Below, piece by piece: positions 40,739 through 50,452 of a stretch of DNA of 64,000 nucleotides. The notes beneath the pieces were generated by a model that was given only the letters and a program-made list of their open reading frames with translations, was not told where the DNA came from and searched no databases. The translations under genes and the position numbers were made by a program. The stretch is from positions 372,001-436,000 of the forward strand of contig JASANG010002574.1 of assembly GCA_030248215.1 (NCBI GenBank), written 5' to 3'. Position 1 is the first letter of the stretch. Each line of letters starts with the position of its first letter. This DNA comes from Enoplolaimus lenunculus (Eukaryota; Nematoda; Enoplea; Enoplida; Thoracostomopsidae).

Positions 40739-40967
40739 GACATCAAGTAGGTTTAGTTGCCGTTGTATATCCATCAAGTACTGATTCTAAGGAATGGCTT
40801 TAAAACTTGAAAATTTGCCGTTAAAAACAGTGCAAAAAGTTGCGTTAAACAGGTTTCCCAACTGGTTCACGATTGATTTACCTGTTTGCAAAGGCCAAAT
40901 TGTAATCTGACACGTCACCGAACAGTTGACGACAGACCTAAACCGTGAAAAATATCTGGTACAAGTA

Positions 40968-41412
40968 CTGTAGTGACCCGAATAAGAGACGGGTGACTGA
41001 TATTTACTTGGGTCTTTAGAGGGAACCCCTTGTTATTCGGTTCCGGACTGTTATTTATTTTTAACCCACGCTCCGCCACGCTTCGTTACGGATATATATC
41101 CGGTGTACTGCAATTATCTGTTGAGTTAAACGTTTTTTGCCTTGCATCAAAAGCTTGAGCGGTAATGCAAGGTTTTATACTTTGAAATGTTACTTTCAAA
41201 ACTTAAGTACACTTTAAAGTTTCGAACTCAACTTTTGGTTCTGGAGTCATTCATGCGCTACAATTATAGATAATTGACATTTATGAACTCTAAATAGGGA
41301 TTAGGGACTCTATCCGCTTACGGACTCTTATTAGGGATACGGACTCTTATTGATTTGGACTCAAAATGGGGACCCCCTCTTACTACCCCCTCTTATTCGG
41401 TTCACGTCAGTA
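40968..41412. mobile_element. MITE with GTAGTGACCCGAATAAGAG ends, long copy
   Basis: The left end GTAGTGACCCGAATAAGAG pairs with the right end CTCTTATTCGGTTCACGTC. Short repeats of GGACTCTTATT lie near the right end. Confidence 0.65.
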
Positions 41413-41695
41413 AAAGAATGCAAAAACTTAAATTCTTGTAGAGTACCCTCATCATTTTTGAAATTTTCATGTTTTGGCATAACAGGCTTTACTAGGGCGG
41501 CTACGCTTAGGCTAAGCTTGCAGGGAGGAAAGTGTAGAGGTATTAAAAATACACGGTTTCAAGGATAGCAAACGTGTATGATTGATTTACTCAACCCTGT
41601 CACTCATAGAGTATGTTATAAGCAACTAAAATACCAATAATATGCGAGCAATACAGACACTCTGAGCAGTGTTTAACAATTCTGACATATATGTG

Positions 41696-41863
41696 AAGTG
41701 CAAAATCTTCACAAGACGTGAGAGTTCCCTCGTGCTCGAGTGTCAAGCTTCTATAGCTCAGCGGTCATCGTAAACACCTCCAACCCGTGAGACTGGAGAT
41801 CGAAGCTTACCTTGTAATCACACCTTATATAAAATTGAAAATATTCATGTGAGAAAGGGTTAA
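41696..41863 (+). mobile_element. TTAA-ended MITE with tRNA-like core, diverged copy 6 in opposite orientation
   Basis: On the plus strand it reads CTATAGCTCAGCGGTCATCG, with an A-box-like TAGCTCAGCGG, and ends ATTCATGTGAGAAAGGGTTAA. The B-box region (GAGATCGAAGC) is decayed. It supports an old family. Confidence 0.6.
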
Positions 41864-42039
41864 AATTTCATTTTTAGCTATAATGGCCGAGTTAGTCCGT
41901 TTCAGCGTTTGGATCCGTTTATACGGATTTCAGCCTGTACACAATAGTGCACAAGGTGTTTAAGTCAATATTAATAATCCGAAACTAATGAATACGCTCG
42001 CTACTGGTAAACTGGAAAGTAACAACAAATTATGTACAC

Positions 42040-42300
42040 TAGCAAATCCACATCCATCAAAATTTTTTTGTGTTAACGTCCCTACCTTACAAATTTCCCC
42101 CTCAGAAAAAAATTTTGTAAAACACAATTTTTCCCGCAGAATTTTTTGAGATAAAACGGCAAGGTCCCCCTACCTTACAATTTTTCGGCCTGATAATATT
42201 TTTTTGGTGATAAAATGATAAGGTCCCTAGTTTATAATTTTTGCGTTTCATTTACCAGCCCACCCCCAGTCAGAGAGTTTTGGATCCGCCTCTGATTATG
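42040..42300 (-). mobile_element. 'Tatgaaacgcaattttt' MITE copy, inverted
   Basis: Starts near ACTAGCAAATCCACATCC, has repeated GTGATAAAATGATAAGG blocks and ends TTTTGGATCCGCCTCTG. Confidence 0.5.
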
Positions 42301-42498
42301 CAGCCATGTCTCAACGTTCCCTATAGCCCCACAACTGTTTCAAGAAACCTCTTTTTAAACATCAGTTCCAAAACGAAATTCTTCAGGTGAGACTCTGGTA
42401 ACAGGCGGTACACCACGATGTAATTCTAACACCAAAATCTACTCCAAAATCGAGCATGCGACAATGAAATCTGTGAATCCTGTCACACGATCAGGTCA

Positions 42499-42662
42499 AC
42501 GTATAGAACAGGGCTGTAAAACTAGTATAAGCATATTCATAAGCCCAATCGTACCAATGAGCATACGTGTAAAAGCCAAATCAAAAAAGTTTTGCTCAAC
42601 CTATAGTCTATTGCAGTCACGCAGAAAAACATTCCACCCCTGATCTTTATACATGAGCCCGT
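42499..42662. mobile_element. MITE, AGAACAGGGxTG family
   Basis: The left end is GTATAGAACAGGGCTGTAAA and the right end is CACCCCTGATCTTTATACATG. The core is short and diverged from CCTAAG. Confidence 0.55.
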
Positions 42663-42984
42663 CATCGTATCATGTTTCGGTCGTGAAATTGAAAACTAAA
42701 AACCTTTATCTTGAGACAAAACAAAATATATAAATGTCGGTATGCACGTGTACAAAATTCTGTTTTAACCATGAAAAACTTTAGCATGCGGGCATGGAAT
42801 GGCATAGTTTGTTGGCTTGTCATTGTCAAACTTTAGCTGCTGGGTGCCTTAATTCTGGCATATACATACAGTTTTAAAGCTTAATCTGAATCTTTCTGCA
42901 TTCTAAAAACAAGCAATAAACGCTGTCAACTTTTGTTGTTTAAGAAATTGGTTTTGAAGGCATTTAAACAATATATATATATCT

Positions 42985-43762
42985 CAGGGTGCGACCGGAT
43001 GCCAAAAAATGCCGGAGCCGGATAATCTAACATCCGGTGGAGCCGGATAGTTAATTCAAATCTAATGTTAGATGGCATTTAAATATCAGAACGCAACTAA
43101 TGTAGCTAACACTTCATCCTTCCATGGCCTAAGTAACCCAAAGGGTTCACGACCTTACACGTCGATGATTTTTCAAAACATTAACAACGACGCTATTCTA
43201 CGATTCTATGGTTTTGTAGCGTTGCGTTCACAGTGGCAATATTTATTTGGACCAGTTAATTTTAATCGTATCCAGTATTTCCTATAGGTACAACAAATAG
43301 AGGTGGCTTTTAGGATCAGGAATGTAAGTTATACGGTCTCGACAAGTCTCGGTATTTGGCAGGTCTTGGTCTCGGTTTTGACGCCCGAAACAACTCAATT
43401 AGAAATTTTTGATATTCACAAGGTACAACCGGAGGTCTGTTTCCGGCTCCGGCAGAAAATCGGTCTCCAGCTCCAGGCAGAATTTTTGCCGGAGATTGCG
43501 GCAATTGCGGTAGTAACAGTTTGCATAATTTTGTAAAATTTATCTGTTTAGCGCGTTTCGTTTTACTTTTGTAACAATTTTCAGAAATTTCGCAGAAAAT
43601 AAGTGTAAAACCAAACAACTTAACAACATATTTCACATATAGGCTAAAATTAACTAATTAACCATCATTTTTACTGCCTAATTTTGCCTCACCTCCGGCT
43701 CCGGTTAAAGCAACTCTCGTGGACCTCCGGTTCCGGTATTTGTCACTTGCGGGAGCAACCTG
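42985..43762. mobile_element. Compound of 'ccggagccgg' MITE pieces (hAT-like ends)
   Basis: It opens CAGGGTGCGACCGGATGCC and closes CTTGCGGGAGCAACCTG, with a second GTACAACCGGAGGTCTG start near 43420. It looks like two related elements side by side or nested. Non-coding. Confidence 0.5.
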
Positions 43763-43942
43763 ATATATACCCCACTGTCTAAAATAGTCTTTAAATTAAT
43801 TTTTGCACTACATTAAATAAGATGAACATTTTACATAAAACATAGGTTTTTCATTGCTATAAATAGCAAATTTAAAAAAATTGTATATATAAAACGAATT
43901 TTCTAAATTCCGTGTACACAGTAAACTCCTGATGTCCTATTT

Positions 43943-44115
43943 ATGGTCCATGTTATATACATTAAGGGGCGTCCAGATTTCTGGCGAGTCTATAAAAGAG
44001 TTAGGTTTAGATTCTAGATTAAATTTTTTGCGTAGGTTTAGGTTTATGAGCACATTTTTGCAACGCTTACGAATACGCTAAACCTAAGAATGAGTTTATT
44101 CCTAAGCCTTATAAC
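43943..44115. mobile_element. MITE family with GGGGCGT ends, decayed
   Basis: It opens GGTCCATGTTATATACATT, then AAGGGGCGTCCAGATTTCTG. The TTAGGC core and right end are degraded. Confidence 0.45.
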
Positions 44116-44305
44116 TTTCGAGGTCATATACTAAATTAGCAGAAAGAAATATACGTACTTGATGCTATTTTAGTAATTTTTTGTATTCATTTTGTAAATG
44201 TGTAATATATGTATATATTGAAAATTCCGGGGAGAAAAATCTGCCCGTGACAGGGGCACGATGGACGTGCCGAGTGCACGTATGGTAACGTGTGAGCGAC
44301 AGTAA

Positions 44306-44653
44306 TGCACTAGCCCTATTTATAAACAAAGTAAATTACGAACACACCTGGATATACACGAAGCTGTATTTGGCAGAACTGTCTCCAATATTTATTTCAA
44401 CAAAGCAAACCACCCAAACTCTTTTTATAAGTCTGATTTGGGATTTAAAAACAAAAACACGGAAACGGATAGTAGTGATCAAAATAACGGAAACAATGTT
44501 GACTACATCTTGTTTCCTGACCGTACAAATTTTAGGTATACGAGATACAGGTTTACTTACAGAAATACTACCAAGTGTTGCTCAAGCACCTGGTTTATAT
44601 TAACATACGTTTATAACACAGTACATAGCATAGATAAGCTAAACTTAGAAAGT
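44306..44653 (+). CDS. Open frame of 116 codons, doubtful exon
   Basis: The frame has no stop for 348 nt in AT-rich DNA. Its middle reads like protein: SDLGFKNKNTETDSSDQNN, then VDYILFPDRTNF. A polypyrimidine-AG (CTCTTTTTATAAG) and a GTATAC could bound an exon within it at about 44430-44535. Another frame over the same bases is also open, which lowers the value of the evidence. No family match comes to mind. Confidence 0.2.
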
Positions 44654-44970
44654 TAACACGTGTAATGAACACTGTATAGCGGTGCGGATAATTGCGTCTA
44701 TTTGCTTTAAATGTCTTAATCTGAAACCTGATGGTTTCTTGAAGGTTCAATGATCGCTTCGAAATATTTTTGAAAGAGTGAAGTTCTTAATCTTACTTTC
44801 AACCTGCACAAAAACGAAAAACATTTGTTTTAAAAATAACCTTCGGGGATTCAACTTCATTTTCAAAGTTGAGCAAACAACGCGCTCTCTAAATATAGAA
44901 AATAGAACCTGTTTTACCACCCAGTTGAGACAAACTATACTTTAGCAAGCTGTCACACGACAAATATACA

Positions 44971-45316
44971 ATGCAAGGCATAGAGGCTGAAGATTACACA
45001 TCAACCCGGACACAACACAGAGTCTGCCCAGTCGTAACCAAAGCCAGAGCAAAACTATCACAACTACGATCTGGGTGGGCTGAGATGTGTAACACCAACC
45101 TGGCCCGTATTGATCTAGCTGCCATGAACCTATTTCCGTCATGCGGTCTCGGGCCACGACTCAACCCACCTATTCCAATATAGCGCGAATCCTATATCCC
45201 AAACAACGATGGGCCTCTGGACTAAAAACGTCAAAGTGGCGAAGTTTTCTGCTTCTTAATGTGCAATACCGATCAGAAATAATCGGCCACAACAACAACA
45301 ACAACAATAATAATCA
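44971..45316 (+). mobile_element. 5'-truncated LINE remnant (3' end of a non-LTR reverse transcriptase)
   Basis: One frame gives RAKLSQLRSGWAEMCN, then NLARIDL and CGLGP. A +1/-1 shift later the next frame gives HDSTHLFQYSANP and LWTKNVKVAKFSAS followed by a stop. This order (xxLAQLRSG, N-x-RID, C-x-x-C-like, H-D-x-x-HLF, P-x-x-LW) is the C-terminal tail of I/Jockey-type LINE reverse transcriptases. The first Cys of the CxxC pair is lost and there is at least one frameshift. It ends in a (CAA)n-(TAA)n tail, as such LINEs often do. Confidence 0.6.
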
Positions 45317-45650
45317 ATAGTAAAACCGAACGTACGAAAAGTATTTTCAGACTATTTTGTCATTGTTAAAAAATTATTTTAGGCACGAAAATACACTTAT
45401 AGCTTTTCGATATCTAACAGTACAACAACTGAATGAATTTCATACATTTGGGCAAGTTTTTGAGCATATAGAACCTTAATGAAAATGCGCATACTGCCTC
45501 TAGACTACAACAAACTTACGCAAATGCCAAGCCAATGTTAATGAAAAACTGTACAGACAATACAAGTGTTTAAAAAATAGTTCGCTGTAAAATTTTAAAT
45601 CACCTTGTTCGTATAATACAGTAACATATTTTCATCCAAATTTGTTAGCT

Positions 45651-45826
45651 TCACGAGGTTCTTGTCACCTTTGTTTTCTTGAATGCTTTTACCATATCAA
45701 CAAGTTGAGTTATTCCTTCATAGAGACCTTCGCCTGTAACTGCGCAAGAAGACTGAATAAACCACGAATGTCCCACTAGATCAGGCAAGCACAGTTGCTC
45801 CGCGAGTTCTGAAGTTGACATTGCGT
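45651..45826 (-). CDS. ARF-family gene, exon 4 (last coding exon)
   Basis: The acceptor TTGTATTTTAG precedes the exon. It completes NKQDLPN-AMST, carries [20 protein letters not shown] and ends at a TGA at 45651-45653. Confidence 0.92.
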
Positions 45827-48800
45827 CTAAAATACAAAATGGGGTTCTGAGACATACTGAGCATTAACATACACCAAAATGCATAAAGTTGTTGTTCTGA
45901 TTCCGACATAATCCAGTTCTGTTTTGCACCGGTTCAAACACTAAGCTATTCAAAGTGTTTATGTGACAAAGGTTAAAATCTCATGACGATGCATATTCAA
46001 CACTTTTATTAGTTAAAATACCAGAGCCGGATGTCAACGCACCCTGTGCGTACATACAGAACTGTCCAACTTTGTCGCGTATACGAAATTCCAAGAGAAG
46101 TCTCAGACAGAAATATATGAAGCATAGTCACCACGCAATAAGTATATTTTTAGAAATAATATATCAACGGCGTAGCTTATGATTCTAATTGCAGCAAAAA
46201 TAACACCGTACCAGGTAAAACAAATTATTATCGCAACAAATGCACTTACTGGGTAAATCTTGTTTATTAGCAAAAAGCAACAAAGGTGCTGACTTTATAC
46301 GTTCGTCATTCAGGACGTCGTACAATGCTTGACGTGCTTCACAAAGTCGATCACGATCGGCGCAATCAACAACAAAAATAATTCCTGCAAGTAACACAAA
46401 AAAATACGTAAATCACGATAATCCGCAAAACGCAAGCAATGAATTACTTGTTCTACATTGTAGATTAGGTATTAGCCTACACAAAATGAGATATTTTCTC
46501 ATTTGCGCGGTTGCCAGTTTATCACTGCCCAAACTGTCAGATTTGTAACCACCAACATGCACGTATCAAATATATACAGGATTTGTAAACATTAGGGTTG
46601 TGCTATACTTGTCGTACAGCGCCGTCGGTCCCCGTACTGCACCATCTGCAAACAAACAGTATGGTACGTGAGTAAATTCGCGTATGATACCGGACGGTGA
46701 CGGACAGTGCCGTACATCATCAAAAGTAAAAGTATAGCGCTTCCCTTACTCTGTTACAATGGGATAGTGGGCTCCGTTTAACCGGATCACGTTTTTCTCT
46801 GAGCAGCAAGAGTTTTGTGTGTTCACCGATAAAATTGCTAATAGCTAAAACATAAATTCTAGTTCGCCACGCCTGACCGGTCTTGGTTACAACATTGATG
46901 TCAGTTTTGCTATTATGGCCGTTACATTTATGAAAACAGAATACGCCAATGCTGACAAACGTAAAACGATGTTAACATATAGTAAAAATAACAAAAATGG
47001 AAAACAATAGTGAAGTAGAAAAGTTTCAAAGATGTTATATACATTTTTTCTGTCTATCCGGGTTTTCTAAACTTTGTAGAAAAGATGGTGTATACATAAT
47101 ATTTTTAAGGTTTAGATTAATTTCCTCATTTTATTAGCATATGAGTAATGAAAAATTATGCATTATATACTCGATTTACAATGAATTATAAGCCTTAAAG
47201 CAACGAACTACCTGTATGGCTATAACGGAAATGAACACCGATTTTTACCAGGAACGGAAATTAAGTTATATAAATGCTAGACGAAACCTGATGCTTTATT
47301 TTTGCTTTGATGTATGTTACCTTACAATTTATTGGTGATTTTTAACCGAAAAACTTAAACAGAAATTATTATTCCTGTATGAAATTAATTACCATCAGTA
47401 CAGTTGAAATAGTGTTGCCATAAGCGTCGAATCATTTCTTGACCGCCTACATCCCACACTGAAAACACTACGCCTTTGCCAGTATCAACCGTTTCAACAT
47501 TGAATCCAATCGTTGGAATTGTCGTTATGACTTCGTTGAATTTGAATTTGTATAATATTGTCGTCTTCCCTAGAAGCACAATACACCTTAACTACAAACA
47601 CAATGCCTCACTGCAGAACAAAATTTTCCGATCAAGCAATTATTAATTGGTGAACAAGTTAAAATTATTCAGGACGAATCATGAAACATTTCAATAATCG
47701 AAAATAACTTTTCAAGTTCAATATAGAAAAATGGATTTCAAAAGACGAACTCGACTCGGGAATTCTAAAAACGTTAGAGTTGTCGCGGTGTCCTCACCTT
47801 ATTTGGCGGGGCCTCAGGTCCACTTTTAACAACAGTCCTTAGCTGACTCACAGGAAAAATATCCGACAACACTCGGTTCTCGTTTGAAAAATATGCAAAT
47901 CACAAAAAATTACTGTACGCATCATTTTTATTATCTCACAGTTTGCTTTGCACACTACAAAATATAATTGTTTATTTTGAGCTGTTAGCCACCATTCATG
48001 TTCATACTTATCTTTACTTTCCTAACTTGACCTTGGCTGGCATCGGCCTTACGCCGTGGCTCCGGTAAAACTCCCGGCCCCGGGTGAACTCTAATAACGT
48101 GTGTATATATATAGAAAACTTGGCTACATTCCGAAAATTTTTCCGATTTTTTACACACGGGTTCCCAGCATTAAAAAACTAAAATAAAGTGTATATAACA
48201 ATACAGCTTAATTAAAATACAAAAACCATTTTTGATCAAAAATGACCGATTATTTATGGCTAAACATGCAAATATCGACATATTTTAGTATAATACCTGG
48301 TAAACGGCAATGACCACATGCGATTTGTTACGCATGTAGGAATTTGTTATCCATTTTAGGATGATCCAAGGAAGCCGGGTATATATCAGGATTCTAACAG
48401 GAACTAAATTTTGCCGGAAGAAGAACAGGAATTAAATATCTATGAAGAAACTGGAACAGGAACAGTAACCGCAATTGGAAATAGTTTTTATCACCGAATT
48501 GCTGCTGAACTTTTCACAATCCTTACCAAAAAATGGTTTAAGCGAATTTTGAGCTATTTCATCATAAAGTTTTCCGAGGCCACATCAGATTTTTAATCCA
48601 ACCGTTTAGTAACAAAGCATTGAACTAATTGCAAAAACACTCATTTAGAAATAAAATTCTTTGAAGACAATGAATAAATTGCACAAAACCGTAAAAACTC
48701 CCGTTCCTGCATCTTTGAACGGAGGTACAGGAACAGGAATTGAATTTTTGCATGAATTCCGGCCGGTAGAGGAATCCCGGTTGAACACTGGCATATATAA

Positions 48801-48973
48801 ATCTATATAATTGCCGTAATAACGCTAAAATGATAAAGCAAAATATAAGTACAGCTACTGTTGGCATGCGTAATCATACCTGCGTTGTCTATCCCCACCA
48901 TTAATATGCGAGCCGGATCGTCAGAAAATCCAGAAAAAATATTTGCAAAAAGTTTTGACAAATAATATCCCAT
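45651..48973 (-). CDS. ARF-family small GTPase, four exons, complete
   Basis: Exons 48880-48973, 47393-47569, 46250-46384 and 45651-45826 join in phase 1 at every junction to give about 193 residues, slightly longer than the usual ~180. It starts MGYYLSK, so Gly2 could be myristoylated as in ARFs. Landmarks: P loop GIDNAGKT (residues 27-34), switch [12 protein letters not shown], switch II WDVGGQ with the catalytic-position Gln, NKQD, and the SCA motif followed by TGEGLYEGI. These say GTP-binding switch of vesicle traffic on Golgi or plasma membranes. It differs from ARF1 at many sites (NAG rather than AAG in the P loop, [11 protein letters not shown] after switch II) and has a short basic C-terminal extension (KKTKVTRTS), so it may be a divergent ARF or an ARF-like protein. 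Its 5' end faces the hnRNP gene at 50435. Confidence 0.93.
46250..46384 (-). CDS. ARF-family gene, exon 3
   Basis: Acceptor TTACTTGCAG, donor GTAAGT. Encodes [13 protein letters not shown] through [11 protein letters not shown], including the guanine-specifying NKQD. Confidence 0.93.
46591..46750. mobile_element. MITE copy, AGGGTTGxGCTATACT family, in ARF intron 2
   Basis: It starts TTAGGGTTGTGCTATACTTG and ends AAAAGTATAGCGCTTCCCT, with GTCGTACAGCGCCGTCGG inside. Lies between exons 2 and 3. Confidence 0.65.
47393..47569 (-). CDS. ARF-family gene, exon 2
   Basis: Acceptor TGCTTCTAG, donor GTAATT. Encodes [26 protein letters not shown] and [17 protein letters not shown]. Its first codon is completed by the G of exon 1. 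Confidence 0.94.
47580..48386. other. ARF intron 1, part without features
   Basis: AT-rich, no open frame of note. A small GGCATCGGCC/CCCGGCCCCGGG GC island is near 48040-48080. Confidence 0.35.
48387..48790. mobile_element. MITE with CAGGATTCTAACAGGAAC and CCCGGTTGAACACTG ends
   Basis: It begins CAGGATTCTAACAGGAAC and ends CCCGGTTGAACACTG. The 'ggaacaggaac' blocks inside place it near the hAT-like ccgg family. It sits in ARF intron 1. Confidence 0.5.
48880..48973 (-). CDS. ARF-family gene, exon 1 (start codon and P loop)
   Basis: ATG at 48973. Encodes [15 protein letters not shown] to GIDNAG, donor GTATGA. The start is chosen because Gly2 and the amphipathic helix match ARF N-termini. An upstream in-frame ATG at 49033 would destroy the myristoylation site. 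Confidence 0.9.
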
Positions 48974-49307
48974 ACTTAAAACACTCAAACAATTTGCACT
49001 TACAAGAACGATTCTGAACATAATGACGGCCATATCGTTTGTGCTGTCTTTTATATCAACACTGATGTGGCGTTACGTCATTGAGTTACTAATGTTACGT
49101 GAACGTGATATGTGACAACTCGCAATGTTCCAACTTGGCAGTTTTGGCTGTAACTTCGAAACGGTATAAACAACACTAGCTTAGTAATATCACTACTTTT
49201 AAATAATGTGTTCAAATCAGTGTAGAGCGACGTTGGAACATGTTTGTCTTGTCCTGTTTCTGCATCACTTTCGAGTTTCGGTACTGCGGAGTTCGATAGT
49301 TTGAAAA

Positions 49308-49461
49308 CGTACCGTTAACTATGATAATTTTTACGCGCATCTGAGAACACATCCCTCAGGCTGAACTAGTCAAAACGTCGCTAACGTACCGTTAACTATG
49401 ATAATTTGTACGCGCATCTGAGAACACATCCCTCAGGCTGAACTAATCAAAACGTCGCTAC
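49308..49461. repeat. 77 bp tandem duplication between the divergent ARF and hnRNP genes
   Basis: Two copies beginning CGTACCGTTAACTATGATAA at 49308 and 49385, differing at two or three positions. Each has GCATCTGAGAACACATCCC. It lies 340 bp upstream of the ARF start codon. Confidence 0.85.
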
Positions 49462-49577
49462 GAATATCTGGCTGATTGGTATAATTTTTGAGGCTCTAGT
49501 CATGACTTTATATAATAAAAGATAAAATTGTGTTGAAGAAATTTGTTTACTTTAAATCTGAGGTCGACTGTTAAGTT

Positions 49578-49872
49578 CCCATATTCTTAAATGTGTATAA
49601 CAACTATCATCAGCTAGTGATATTGGCTCGGTAGCGAAAGAACCAAAGTAAAAAACCGGTTTTTTCAAAAACATTCACTTTTAATCGAAACTTTTATAGG
49701 ACATTATCACCAACTTGTTATAGTGCTACTGACACACAATACAGAATATTGCTCTAAGTGTATAACAAACACGAACAATGTGCAAAATTTTAAACCTCAC
49801 TATGTTCTGGTTTCAAAGCTACAGCACCTATCTCCAACTAGAAATAGGAGCTACTCATATTTGAGAACACGG
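49578..49872. mobile_element. MITE with CTATCATCAGCTAGTGAT ends, decayed
   Basis: It opens CCCATATTCTTAAATGTG, then ACTATCATCAGCTAGTGATA. It closes with CTACTCATATTTGAGAACAC, the inverse of the opening. Same family as 39625. Confidence 0.5.
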
Positions 49873-50434
49873 GGTTTTGTTTCTTTATGCTGCAAACGCA
49901 CAGTCTGTTATTTTAAGCGATGACTTAGCTACGCTATTTGTTCGTTTTCTACGACGGTAACTTGATATGTTAGGCTGTGCGATGTTTTTAACTTGAAGCA
50001 GTAGCAGTTGCCTAAAGTCTCGTTTACAGTTGCAGAAAGGTGGCAACCGTGCGATTATGATATAAACATTTGTGCTATTCAACTTCGCCTTTCTTACGCC
50101 AGGGATCGACGGGATATTACTTTTACTGCAACTCGTTCAAGCGACGTTTTTGAGTATTGTTGCACGCCAACAGACGCCATAAATCAATATTACACTTGTT
50201 AATACAAATTATCCTTATAATCACATATTTTGTAGTTACGATTCCGGTATAAATTGGCTGTTACGATTCCGATTCCGGTATAAATTTGCTGTTCCGGTTC
50301 CGATTCCTGCATAATCCAGTTCGCTTTGCACCCCGATACGTATATATACTTACGTGGCTGGTTTGTATGCAATATATTATAACATACTTATATACCTACA
50401 TTGTCCTATTGTCTAGCGAATATACAATCGATAC

Positions 50435-50452
50435 ATGATGCCTGTGAGTTCG
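50435..50452 (+). CDS. hnRNP A/B gene 1, candidate first coding exon
   Basis: ATG-ATG-CCT-GTG-AGT-TCG (MMPVSS) followed by GTAAGT. A second in-phase donor, GTGAGT, lies 9 nt earlier. It joins exon 2 in phase 0. Only 18 nt, so it is inferred rather than proven. Confidence 0.45.
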
